In this document: piece after piece, positions 47,305 to 60,400 of the stretch
How positions within the stretch are numbered: the stretch's first letter is position 1
How the letters are laid out: each line of letters begins with the position of its first letter
NCBI GenBank assembly: GCA_004794655.1
Contig: SMMW01000090.1
Span: 496,001-560,000 of the forward strand
Length of the DNA stretch: 64,000 bases
Origin: Marisa cornuarietis
Lineage: Eukaryota > Mollusca > Gastropoda > Architaenioglossa > Ampullariidae
Direction of reading: 5' to 3'
Notes under the pieces: generated by a model
Seen by the model: the letters and a program-made list of their open reading frames with translations, nothing else
Databases searched by the model: none
What the model was told of the DNA's origin: nothing
Program-made: the position numbers and the translations under genes

Positions 47305-48430
47305 TCAGGTCGTGTTAAAAAACAAAATCCACGAAAAAAACAGAATCCGCGAAAATCCACGCAGGCAGATCTCTGTACCGAAGGTTACGATAAACAACAT
47401 GGTGGATGCGAGAGGTAGCCCGTTGACACGATGCTACCCCCAACGCGGCCTCTCTCCTCTAAAGTCCTTTACCCACCCACCACCAACTGCCGCTTGACTA
47501 AAAGTTTGGCTGGACAGTTTCTACCGCTATTTTTTCCGTGCTGCTAATGTTAGGCATTTTCTTCCCTTCTTCACTTTCCGTCCTTTAGTATATTATCCAG
47601 CTTGGCCGATCTACAGGGTTTGTTGATTTTCCTCGTGGCCTCCATGCTATTAAAAGTCACACCAGGTTTTCCTAGTACTAGCCCTTCCGCACCTTTCTAG
47701 ATTAAAGACGAGTAAGTTTAAAAAGAAAACGAAAAATGTTGATTGTCCGCCTTTGGACATACTGAGTTTGTGTCAGTAGGCGGAAACGACACAAGTCACG
47801 GGATTAATTTTAAGAGGAGAGCTTGTACCTATAAAACTAGCAGAGATTTTGTTAAATGTATGAAAACTAAAGGACAAATTACATGTTAAAAAAGACGAAC
47901 GAGGATAATATTTTACGATCACGATTGTCAAAACCTTCTACTTTCCCCTGACCACCACAACTGATTTAGCAGATTTAAAAAAGATTTAGCAGACTTTTGT
48001 CCACGCTACCTGCAAGAGAGAGAGAGAGAGACTAAGAGCATCGGACACTGTATACGTGTGCTTACTGAGAACACCTAACGTGGAATAACAAATAACTCGA
48101 ATAAAGTGGGACATGGACCTCAAACAATATCAAAATTGTAAACACCATTAAATCAACATCACGCCTCTAAATAAAAATCAGATGGTCAGACAGAGCAACG
48201 AAGTAAAATGCAAGTATTTAGAGAACACGAGTTACATGAACGATTTTTTGTTTGACGGATAATATTGACGAAAGGAATACGTATTAAACGCATAAAAGGT
48301 CGAGTGGAGGATTTAACAGGGAAAGGAATCCTACGAATTGGATGCACAATAAGAAAACATGCTGGTTGTATAATTTCGTTTTACCAGATTACTAGTTGAG
48401 TGAGAATGCGACTATTATACTCTGTCCGCA
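47305..48430 (+). repeat. Segmental duplication, copy 1 (~1.1 kb)
   Basis: Landmarks shared in order with 48440-50225 are AAGGTTACGATAAACAACAT, GGTAGCCCGTTGACACGATG, AGTTTGGCTGGACAGTTTCT, TTTAGTATATTATCCAGC, TTGTTGATTTTCCTCGTGG, TCGGACACTGTATACGTGTG and ATTTCGTTTTACCAGA. No reading frame is conserved between copies. Confidence 0.85.
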
Positions 48431-48439
48431 GCGCAAATA

Positions 48440-50225
48440 TGGTCATGTTCAAAAAAAGAAAAAAATCCACGCTTTATCCACGGATTTCTGTGCCGAAGGT
48501 TACGATAAACAACATGGTGGATGAAAGAGGTAGCCCGTTGACACGATGCCCTTCAGCGCGGCCTCTCTCCTTTAGAGTCCTTTACCATCAAGGCGAAATC
48601 TCACGCCATGGTAGGATGCGCGAGTCCCGAACCGCACGTGCGAGTCTGGTCCTTTCCTCAACCTTTTTCAGGCGATCCGGATGTACAGGCCACCGCATCG
48701 CACTTTATTATAACGGCCGCTTTAACCAGATTATCATGTGGTGTTGTCGGCGTCTTTGGGTATGTGTTGGCTACTCAGCAGATTTAATTAAGCCTTCAAA
48801 GCTTTGTATAAACAGCTAGGTGGTGGGGGTGGGGTCGGCGCTGGGGTTAGAGGTTAAGTACGCTTCACTAAAAGTTTGGCTGGACAGTTTCTACCGTTAT
48901 TTCTTCCGTATTTCCAATGTTAGACATTTACTTCTGTTACTAATTAAACGCTGTAGTCATTTATATTTGTGCAAGTTGCCATCCGACGGCCGCCAGCGTT
49001 ATAATTGGTAGCTGATCCTGCTTGACCTGGGAGGTATTGGCTGCACGGTTGAGTCCCAGGCGTGTCGCGTGTGTCGCCGCTAACCTGTGTTCGGCGTGCG
49101 TCGCCGTTGTCATCGCGTGTCGCCGAGGCCAGACGCGTGTAGCCGTTTACTCAGGAGTCGCTGCAAGGGTAGTTTCAGCGTTTTGTCGCTGCTGTGCTCC
49201 GTCGTGTGTCGCCGATTTGCCAGTGTGTCTGCAAGTGAAGACTGTTGTACATGTAAGTCAAGTAGTTGGAAAATTTCTTCGAATGTAAAGACTCAGTTTC
49301 TTTGATGGCACCGTAGATTTAGGACTGTCAAACGAGCCGTTGACGACGACATAGGTGCAGAGGACTTATGCATTGTCGCCAATTAGCATAACATTTCCTT
49401 CTTTCTCCGTAACAGCTTCCCTTCTTCAGTTTCCGCCCTTTAGTATATTATCCAGCTTAGTCGATTTACAGGGTTTGTTGATTTTCCTCGTGGGTTGCAT
49501 GCTATTAAAAACGTCACACCAGGTTTTCTCAGTACTCAACTCTTCTGCATCTTGCGCACCTTTAAAGATTAAAGACGACCATGTTTTAAAAGAAAACGAA
49601 AAATATAGATCGTCCGCCTTTTGGGCATACTGAATTTGTGTCAGGAGGCGGATACTAATCACGGGATTAATTTTAAGACGAACACTTCGTATCTGTAAAA
49701 TTTAGTTCAATGTGTGAAAACTAACGAAAGAAAAATATATGTTTAAAAAAGACCCCCGACTACCACAACTGATGTAGCTTAAAAAAGATTTAGCAGACTT
49801 TTGCCCACGCTACTTGCAAGAGAAAGAGAAACTAAGTGCATCGGACACTGTATACGTGTGCTTACTAAGAACACGTAACGTAAAATAACAAATAACTTGA
49901 AGAACGTGGGGCATGGACCTTAAGCAACATCAAAATTTTAAACACCATCTGAAAATCAACATCACACCAATAAATAAAAATCAAGTAAGTCAGAGAGAGC
50001 AACGTAATAAAAATAATGCAAGTATTAAGTAGAGAACACGAGATACGCGAAAGATATTTATGACAAAATATTTATAAAAGGAATACTTATTAAATGCATA
50101 AAAATAGCGTGAAGGATTTAAAGGGGAAAGGAATCCCTGGCATTGGATGCACAATAAGAAAGCACGCAGACTGTATAATTTCGTTTTACCAGAGTACTAG
50201 TAAAGTGAGAATGCGACTATCAGAC
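48440..50225 (+). repeat. Segmental duplication, copy 2 (~1.8 kb)
   Basis: This lies head-to-tail directly after copy 1. It carries two extra blocks absent from copy 1, at about 48585-48867 and 48935-49415. The second block includes a CpG-rich stretch (49070-49250) with repeated GTCGCCG and a good splice donor (ACAT|GTAAGTCAAG near 49255). Either copy 1 lost these blocks or copy 2 gained them. Confidence 0.8.
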
Positions 50226-51422
50226 AAAGAACGAAGCAATGGAAGTTTAAGGAGTGAGAAACTGAAAGCTATAAGCTGGAGAGGAACTAAAGTCAGTTTA
50301 GTGACTAATATGTGAGGTGCATGGATGAGAAACCAGTCAAGATCCCGATGGACAGGAACAACAGAATCACGATTACGTGATGTGAGAACATGGCGTTGCG
50401 AACTGTCGGACATTTGTTACCGCTTTCGCTACATCCGAAATCAGTTACCTTTAGTGGCCTTTTTATGTTTCAACATTGTCGTCGACCTAACCATGCCATA
50501 CTGAATAGTTAAATCAGACCTATAGTGATGCCACTCTTTTACTTGGCAATCATTTTTTTTAATTCAGTTGTTATTACTGCTTTCCCCTTTCCTCCAGTTT
50601 TAGCACTAGAACGTTTCTATAATGACCGTATGGTATACGTGTGTCTTACATATACATAAAAGAGAGAGATCGTGAGCACCAGAAGTCTTTACTTCTTGAA
50701 GTCGACAGTCAAAGTGACACTTTACCTTTCGTTTCACCCCAAAGCGTCAGATGGTCATGAACTGAGCAAGTGCTCGAAAACAAGCAAAATTCTTTCAAAA
50801 ATGCTATTCAGGGACTGAAATATTCGAACACGGAGCAGCTCGAGTGCCGTACTATATATTGTAAATGAAAATCGTGAACACCCACTAGAATTTTTTTTTT
50901 TGAGTCTTTACATAGTCAAAACCTTTTAGAGAGGGTCTACCCATGTTTGAAATTCTCTTTTTATTTCTTTTGCGAGACACACTACTCTGATTACGCACTG
51001 TTTATACCACTGTGAAAACAGTAGCACGTACAGTTTCTACGATGTCCGAGCAAGATTGATCTGTCTTCCTGCTTCCGTGATCTTAGTTGAATTTAAAACC
51101 TGCAACAAAAATTTGTGCAAAACTATGAACATAACGTAGAATCATTTTTTCCCTCTCTCTTTCTCAATAAGGAACAGGCTGTACCGGTGCGTTTCGTGTT
51201 AATTAAAGTTTGTTACGGCTTGTCTAATTTCTATGGATCTTAGGCCATGAAAGCAGCTTAAAAAAAGAAACTTTTAATCACGTATTCAAGATGCGAAGCG
51301 GGAAGTAAATAATAGTCTTGCCTCGCTGTCAGGTCAGCACGGTAGCGGATTCTCCTTGTTGACTCACTGCTGTGTGGACACGAGTTCCACACGTCGTCTG
51401 CACTCGTCCTTTCGCGGCCACC
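50226..51422. other. Upstream region of shootin-1
   Basis: No gene recognised. It should contain the shootin-1 promoter and 5' UTR. The start codon has a full Kozak context (GGCCACCATGG). A poly-T tract at 50892 and AT-rich text are the only other features. Confidence 0.45.
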
Positions 51423-54400
51423 ATGGCACAGCAAGCAGACGACAGCGTCAACGTTTGGCAGAATAAATGCAAGGATCTGGAAAAAATAGTCAAAACCTTG
51501 TCCTCGCACTGCTTCAAATGTAAGTTGAAACATATTTTCGGTTATCGTTGACAATATTTCAATGAATAAATTTTGTTTGCGTAGCAGACGCAAATAATTT
51601 ATGTACACTTCGTCATTGCCAAGGGACGTAACAGATGAGACTTTTGCTAACAGTAATTCCTCACGGCCATGTCTGTTGAGAATGAGATGTAAACAACTAC
51701 TGCTGTTTCCAATAAATTATAGAAGTTTTATTCTAATACAGTAAACGTAAGAGTTTGTGTAGTAAGGCCGATCAGATTTTCATGTCATCGTTTCAAAGAT
51801 AATCTCTCAGATAAAAAGGTCTCGTAATTGATCACAGGCACAATATTTTTCAGTCATGTTTACTTAACCAAAGAATTACCAGAATACAAGGTACCCTCTT
51901 TAGATAAATATTATATACTTTAATATTACACAGATATTTTCTCTTCGATTTTCATTTACTGAGAAAGGCATCTGACAGTTGAGAACGCCGCAACACTTTC
52001 CTCTGCTTCTCTCTTATCCTTGCACTTATCACACATCAAATAAATATTTCTCTCCTAAATTCCTTTTAAACATAAAAATACCAAAAACTATAAAAATTTG
52101 GATATCTCATTTTCGATGCATCTCTATTTCACTCAATGGGGAACATAAAAGCATTAGTGTGCTCAGTAGGAAATGTCACTTAAACAAGTGAAGTAGTAGT
52201 GGAGGAAATAATCATGAAGTATTCATCCCTAATAAAAAATGTTTCAGTGACATTACATAAATGTAAATACTTCCTCTTGTAATCTAACATAGACAAACAG
52301 ACATAATTACATAATTTTTCAGCTCCTTGTTAAAGTGGCAAGTATCAATATATGTATAAAGCAACACTTTGCTCTAAAATAGTTGACAAATGATATCAGC
52401 ATGATGTATTTGCTTTCATGCCTTCCTTGCTTGCTGTGAGGTTGTACATTACAGCTTGTGTTATGCTGTCATTATCTTCTTGAGCCCGCCTCCACACAAC
52501 ATGTTATTGACCTCTTAAAATCAAATCTAATAGTGTCACTTAAAACAAGTTCAGGTGTCATGAACATAAATATATAGTTGGCACAATACTCATCCAAAAG
52601 TCACTATATTATAGTGGCACATTATACGATTCTGATCAAAGGTGCCAAGTGCCAGATTATGACCTTGTTAATCAGACAGAAAAAGGTGCATTGCCTTGTA
52701 ACCTTTGAACAATAGTCTGAACTTGCCTGAGGACAGTGAGCATGGGTAAAGTAGGCCACTGAATACTTGTTCTACCCGTTCCCACAAGTTTCAAAGCATG
52801 ACTGTGCACCAGCCTTTTACCCAGCTGCTTCTTGAGAACAGAAAGTAACTGTAGGAATTTGACAGTCTCTAAGAATTGAACTTCTTGCAAACCTGAAATA
52901 GACTGTTTAGTATTTTACTGTATCAAAAGTCTGAGACTGAATAGGTTTTAGAAAAGAAGGAAAGAGAGTGGAGGGAGAGAAAGAGAGTGTGCATGCTGTC
53001 ATGCAACACACTTGGATTTTCATGAACATATGAAATGGGTATGCTATATGAATGTTAATGTCTGTGACTACGCAAATGCAAATTCACCTCATTCACATGA
53101 GCAGTAATTAAATGACACACACACTGGTTGAATAGCGAAAGCAACAACAAGCCATCTGCATTATTGTTGTCATCTGTTCATGAAACCTTGAAGTCTAATT
53201 GTGCTTATTTGCAGTGGTGGAAAAACATGAAGAACTGTTGAAGAAATACAAGGAAAATGAACAACAGGTATTAACATTCCGACATTATACATTATCTCAT
53301 GGAATTCAATAGCGCACACACTTGAAGATTTTATAACTCCATCATTCACCTATTGAACCTATTGTTAAGATATAGTTACTGCATGACTGTTTAAAACTTT
53401 TACTTCACCAGGGACCTTCGAAGGTAATACTATTAGAAATTGCAGCTCAACCGATAAAATGAATAAAAACAATGTTTTAAATTATAGCGACTTCCGAGAA
53501 CAAACTTGCATTATCTCCTGCTAACATTTTGTTTTTCATCAGCCAGCCACTTTTAGTACAATTGCCTGTAGGAAGTAATAAGAACTTGTTAGCAGGTGAA
53601 ACATTGTCAGTAAATAACTTCATTCCACCACCACCTTCATGCTCCCCATCGCCACCAACCGCCGACAGAAGATCCCGCTCACACCGTTATACATAGCAAC
53701 AGTTCGTGTACTGCGAGTCACACACCGGCCCAATTATCTAAAAGCGGTAGACCGTCGAGTAGGTATATGGGCCATTACGGGGAAGTTTATGTAGAATGAT
53801 GTGAGGGGAATCCCAGCTTGGTGTGGCAGGGCAGGAAGAGGAAAAATTGTTTTCGCTATTCTTTCTTATCCTGGACTCAGGAGTAATTATAGCTTTCACA
53901 TCAACAACCCTCCCCTTCACCGCCTCTCCTCCCCCAAACACTCACATATATGTACCCCACCGTTATCGATCCTTCCAAGACATATTCTCGCTATGAGTAA
54001 CAGTAAATATCTATAGCTCCCGTTAACATATATGAAAACTGCATTTTTTCTTGGATCATTTTGCAGTATAACCAACTGGCAGAGCGACTGAAAACGACAG
54101 AGGAGCAACTTACAAAAATGGGAAAACGTGGGTGACACGTGTGTGTGTGTGTGTGTATTTTGTATTTGTGTGTGTGAGAGAACGGGGAGGAACGAAAGAA
54201 TGTATACTGAATGACCGTAAGAAATAATCTGTTAAAAATATTTGTAAATAACAACAATCAGAAGTACAGGATGACTGAAGCAGTAAACAGCTAGGATATC
54301 ACAGATACATCATCTGCTTTTCTGCTTCCTTTCTCGCTTGTTTATTTTATCTCTGTTTTGATCAGACAACTCCAGTGCATTAATGAGCGCGCGACCACGC

Positions 54401-57400
54401 ACACACACACAAGCACATGAACGCTTACATATGATTAAAAGTAAACAGCAATTAACTGTTCTCTTGTGTTGCAGTGTACGAACCTGTTTACAATGAATAT
54501 GAGAAGATCAAAAACAAATTTGAAATTGAAATGGAATGCAGGCATCACGCCGAAGAATATGCTTCAAAAGTAAGAGTAGTACTGTGGAGTTTTAAGGTGC
54601 AGGGAACATATTGTCCACTTGAGTTTATTTAATGTACAGTTTTTATTTAATGTTTGTGTGTGTGTGTGTGTGTGGGGGGGTACTTGCATGTGTATGCATA
54701 TGTGTGAGTGTACACATGCACATTGTGAGTGTGTGCTTATTTCCTTCTTTCTATAAGCCCAGAAAGGTATTTGTAGACATGATACAAACAGTGATACATA
54801 CAAACCAGAAATATGTCACATAATAACTTAAGCATGTATATATGTATATAGCTGTACATGACATTCTGAAACTGCAGTCATAACAATCTGTCAAATTAAC
54901 ACAACATTTACATCATATTAAAAACAAATGAGCATCTAGTTACTGAAAGAGTGACAATATAACTTGAATAAATTTGCTTAAATTAATAAGTTTTCATATT
55001 CATTAGCTGATAAAATTTATATGTATTAGGGTTGCATACAAAAAAGCCTGGAAGAAGCACTTTACGCAAAACAATTAATAAAGGGTGACCACACATACAA
55101 ATGTAACGAACTTCATCATTGAATTGCATAATGGACGTATTCTTAAATTTCTAGGTATTTCCCTATATCTTGATTATTGAATAGGCAGGTTATTGAAGCT
55201 TAACCTAAATTTTATTAAGTGGACTCTTAAGACAGGGGCTAAATCTATCAAGTACTTCTCTAGACGAAAATCTTCTTTAAATATATGGTAAGTATTGGTA
55301 GTTTGCAAGTGTGACAGTATTGAAAGTAGAAGTAGGTATACATAATAACCAACATTATGGAAATCATTGTCATTTGATAAGGTTTGTTGGTACCAACCCA
55401 TCAATGTATTGAGAAATAAATGCTTTTAAGTCGTTTAGAAACAATGAGAAAAGTATAGGTGACAAAGTTTCACACATCCACACTCCAACATTACAAGTGA
55501 AAAAGGAGGGTAATCCATGTGCATTTTAACACAGGACTTAGCCTTCAGATAAATGTCATTTATAACATGTAACACTTTACCATTAATGCTATAGCTAAGC
55601 AGTTTTTCCCACAGAATACTCCTTTGCACATTGTCAAAAGACTTCCTGTAATCAGTGAAAGTGCACAGCAGTCTCTCCTTGTGCTTTAAATAAAAATCAA
55701 TAAGACAATGCAATGCAAAAAATATGGTTGACACTGAAGTTATTTTTTCTTAAACCAGCTTGCTCACTTTCTAATAGGTCGTTGAGAACCAGGAAGCTAT
55801 ATAACCTTGCATTAAGAATACTAGTAAATAACTTGCCAATTTAGCTCAGTACAGTTATATCTCTGTAGTTATCTACATTCAGTGTATTGCCTCTACCCTT
55901 ATACAATGGATAGATCTTTCTAATTGACCAGGCCACTGGGATTTTGCCACATTGTAGCACAAGGTTGAACAGCAAGGTTAACGCACATACTAATTTTGAT
56001 GAAGAGGCTTTAAGAAATTCATTTAGAACATTATCAACCCCACATGCCTTATTACATTTTTACCTACTGATACCTACTTGTACCTCATCAATAGATATAT
56101 CTTTATTTAGGACATCATTAACAATTATTATTTTCATCTAAGTGATCCTTGTTAGGGAAGATCTCTTCATCAGAAATACTTCCTAACTTTTCAAAGTACT
56201 GCACAAATTCCTCCTGAGATGGAGTGTTATCTGCAGAAATAGTTGAAAAGAGTTCAGTTATTGAAAAACTGTTGAGCATTTTTCCATTATCAATCCTCAA
56301 AGACCTGTATAGACCTTAACTTCTAAGACAATCTTATCTTGAAATACAGTGCTCAATTCAAGAACCAGCTTGTCACTGGAGGTCACATTATGTTCTATTA
56401 ATGCTTGAATTGTGCACAAGAAGCAGCATTACCAAGCAAATTGGGACACATTTGAAAGTATGGGCACTAGAAGATCGACATGTATAAAGGTGTATACTGA
56501 GCCATAGGAAAGCTTCATTGACCTGATTGTGAGTGTGGCTGACTTAGGAGCAGAATTTTCCCTGTTTAAAGCTTGTTCAGGCTGTTGACTAACAAGCATC
56601 CAGTGTCTATATAGCAGTGAAAGGAAGCTAATTCTAGAAATAAGACAATTATTATTCATTTTTTTCCAGACAGCATGTCATCACATTAGATTTTTGAGTT
56701 ATTTTAACTTACATCCATCCATACATGCCTCCCTTGACTGATACCAATCAATGAATGGTTGGTTATATGTTGGTCCAGTGCTACTAGTAGAAAGCATGGA
56801 ACAGCAAGTCCACTTCTCTACTTCGTGTTTGTCAGCCAGTTCTTCCCCTGTAACCTCTGCATCAGTGACCCTGCAAGGTACCCTGAAGAATGGCCTTGTT
56901 TCTTCTTTTATATTGGGTCACTTGGTCAAGCCAGACCAGCCTGAGCCATTTCACAGTTGCAAAAAGGGGTGGTGTCCCAAAATGGTGATTCGTACATGGT
57001 CATTGGTTTTGCATTTTTCTGTACAGTGTACATAATTCCTCAGGCATTTGGTCTCATATTCCTCTGTTCTTTATGTTGACAAGCAGAGTCAGAATCTTAC
57101 ATTCAAACACCATGATGGCAATTACAAGGAAATTGTAGTTTGTACTTGGTAGCAAACCTGATGGTATTGCTGTGCCAAAACCTGCCTAGCCTGGCAATTG
57201 CCGCTGTTGCTGATATCTGATGTGGATGTCTGTCATGCAGCTACCATCTTTGGAAAGTGTGGATCACAATTACTTAAACGTCCACATTTCCTCAAGGTGT
57301 ACTCTGCTCATGTAGATCTCTGTTGCTGTTGTTGATGGTGTTAATCATGACTTTGCTCTTGTTGGTACAGGTCTCCTATTTCATATGAATTCACTCAGGA

Positions 57401-60400
57401 TTGTCTATATTTTGGTGTTAAGGTCTTGTAGTTTAATACTTGTGCCTGTTGTCAGATTGAAATCATCTGCAAAGTGTAGGTTGCCTATAAACCTCCCACT
57501 GAGGGAAAGTGCATTGTCAGGATGGTTTGAGTTAAGATTGATTTCTTTATTTGTTTAATTTGCTAGATGTGTTTTTAGTCCTTTTGTCCCATTTAGTTAA
57601 ACAATTTTTTTTAATTGATAAAAAGATATTTTTGGGCATTTCTGGGTCACTAGATACATTTTATCCTTCAGTCGCAAATGAGATAACTAATAAAGTGGTT
57701 GGAACATACTGTTCCACATAACACAGAAGGAAAGAAATTAAAACAAGAAAAATGGGTTTTATAGGCTCGTCATGTGATATCTAGGTGTACATGTGAATAA
57801 GCTGTTTTGAACTTGCCTTTGGTAGTGGTGAATGGCACTACAGACATGAGCATAATGGTGATGAAAATGTTCTGCTGATCAACTTTCTTTCATTTTTTTG
57901 AATATCTTTCTACCTTTTCTAAATTAAAAAAAAATTTTAGTATCTAGTTTTGTTTCTTTTGCACATCTGTGCTGTATTAATTTTTTTATGGTGGGTGTTT
58001 TTATCGCAGATCTCTCGTGAGAACAGGAATCTCAGGCGAATGAGTCAGATGGTGTCTGCAAAGCATGGAGTGTCTTTGGTTGAGTTCAATCTGGAAAACG
58101 AGAATTCAGAGAATAAAGACACTTATGAAGAATACTTGGAAACTCTTAATCAGAAGATTTCAGGTGAAAGAAAATATCAACTGAATCTTATTCAACTTTC
58201 AGTATTTCTTACATTAAAAAAAAACAATTGGGCAGTTGATAATTTGAAGTGAAGTGTTTTATTGACATTTTCCCTTGTTTATTTCATTCAGATTTGAAGG
58301 AAGAAAATTCTCAGCTAACTGCAGAACTCAAACAATTCAAGGAAGATTATCAAATTGAAAAAGACAAAAAGTTAAATTATTCAAAACAGGTGAGTCTTTT
58401 TGGCAGGTTCTTTTATTACTATACATTCTTATTGCTACTGACATTGCAAGTGTTTTTATTTATTGCCAGTCAGGTCTTAATGTAACAGTGAGTAGATATT
58501 GTGAGACACCTTGCAAATTGCTGGATCTAAAGTACCGAAAATCGTATGCAACATTTTTCATTAAAATACTGAACCACAGAATGACAATTTTTGACTTTTT
58601 CAGTTTTCATCACATCACACCTTGACAGTTCAGACTTTTGCTTGCTTTGCTCTTGTCATCATTTGATCTCTTCATTGTCTTTTTTTATTTGTTCTTTAAG
58701 TTTGATTAGAGTTGTGAAACTTTTTTGCATCTGTTTTCAGTCATTATCTGGTAAAGGGTAGCCCAGGTATTCCAGCTATAATGATTTTCAGAATTTGTTT
58801 CTTGTTTTTTTTTTTTTTGCTACACATCTGAATAGCACAGCACTTTTTATTATTTATTACTTTACTTTAGTATTTTTATACATGGTCAAACCTTGAACCT
58901 CACTTGCAATAAAAAAATTTGTAGCAGAAAGAAGTCAGTTTCTTAGTTAAACTTTGATCTGTCTATGTTTCTAGAATGAAAGGTTGAAAACTGAAGTGAA
59001 ACAAGTAAAAGATTCTCTTCAGCAATATGAAGCAGCTTTGGCAAATCTTTCTAAAGGTATTTAATATATAGTTTTATACTATACTGATGACTCAGATATA
59101 TTTAAAACTAGCAGCACAGAATGCTGAAAACACGTGGGTCCCATTGAAAGTATGTGGGACCCATGTATTTTTGTCATTCTGTGCTGCAAGGGATTGTTAT
59201 AATTGCTTCTTAACCATGCTGCTTAACTATGATTTCTCTATTTCTCTTTTGATATGTTAAGTTGGAAGATAGCACGATGCTCTGTCTCCCCGACTTCTCT
59301 TTTGTTTTTGATATGGAAAGTTGTTGTTGTTAAGATTTTTAGGTAACCAATTCATTTATAAAATATTTCTAGTACTACATCTTTTTAGTTAAATAAAGCT
59401 TTTAATTTGTAGTTTAAAAGTCAGTAAATTGAAGGGTCAGAGAAATAGTATGACAAACACATGAATGTATATAATAATATTTTTGACTTGTTTTTTAATT
59501 CAACAGCATCTGATTTAGCTTTTCAAGAGTATGAAAAGCTGAAAGGAAGTTATGAAAAAGAAATTCTGTGCCGGGACCAGGCTGAAAAATATGCAGCAAC
59601 AGTAAGTTTTCTCTTTTAAAATGACTCAACAAACATTTTATTCAGTCTCTAGTAGTAATGTTTTTGGCTTAAGCAAAAGAAAAAAAAAAGGACTAAAACT
59701 AAGGAGCTAGTATGAGTCAAAGTCTAAAAGTAGCCCCTTCCCTTGGTATGAATAAGTTAAAAACATTCCTTTATTCCTGTGCATTTTTAAAAGCTTGTGT
59801 GCACCACTTTCACACTTCAAGCTTCCACCATCTTAGCATTATAGATTAAGATGACCTCTATGAGCTTTTCTTGTTCCTGCTACTGGCAAAAGGCATATTA
59901 TTCATCTGATAAGTGGTTTTTGAAATCTCTCACATGTAATGAGTTTGCACAACCACATAAGGAGACTTTGGCTACAAGGGGGAAATGCACTTAAAGTTTT
60001 AATTTTAAGTTCTCAGCTCATTTTACATGGGGATGAGCATTATCATCTTCAGATTAACACCTGTGAAGATTTTCAGCTACTTTCAAAAGTCACACCAATC
60101 CATGATAGGTCCAATAATTAAGTGTTCCACCAATTAAATTGTAATGGCTTGTTTAGATTTTGAGCGATAAACAAGGACATAGGAGACAGCATTTTATGCA
60201 AGTCACGCCTTGTTGCAGCTGTTTGCTGAAAAAGAGGCTGCCAAGCGCCAGAGCACTATGTTGCTAATGGAAGTGGCATCTGATCGCAAGTTGATGAAGG
60301 CTATGGTGGAGATAGAGGACCTGACTCGTCAACTAGAGCAGCAAAAAAGGCAGTATGAAGAGCAGGTACCCAATTTCACAATTTATGTTAGACTCTTTTT

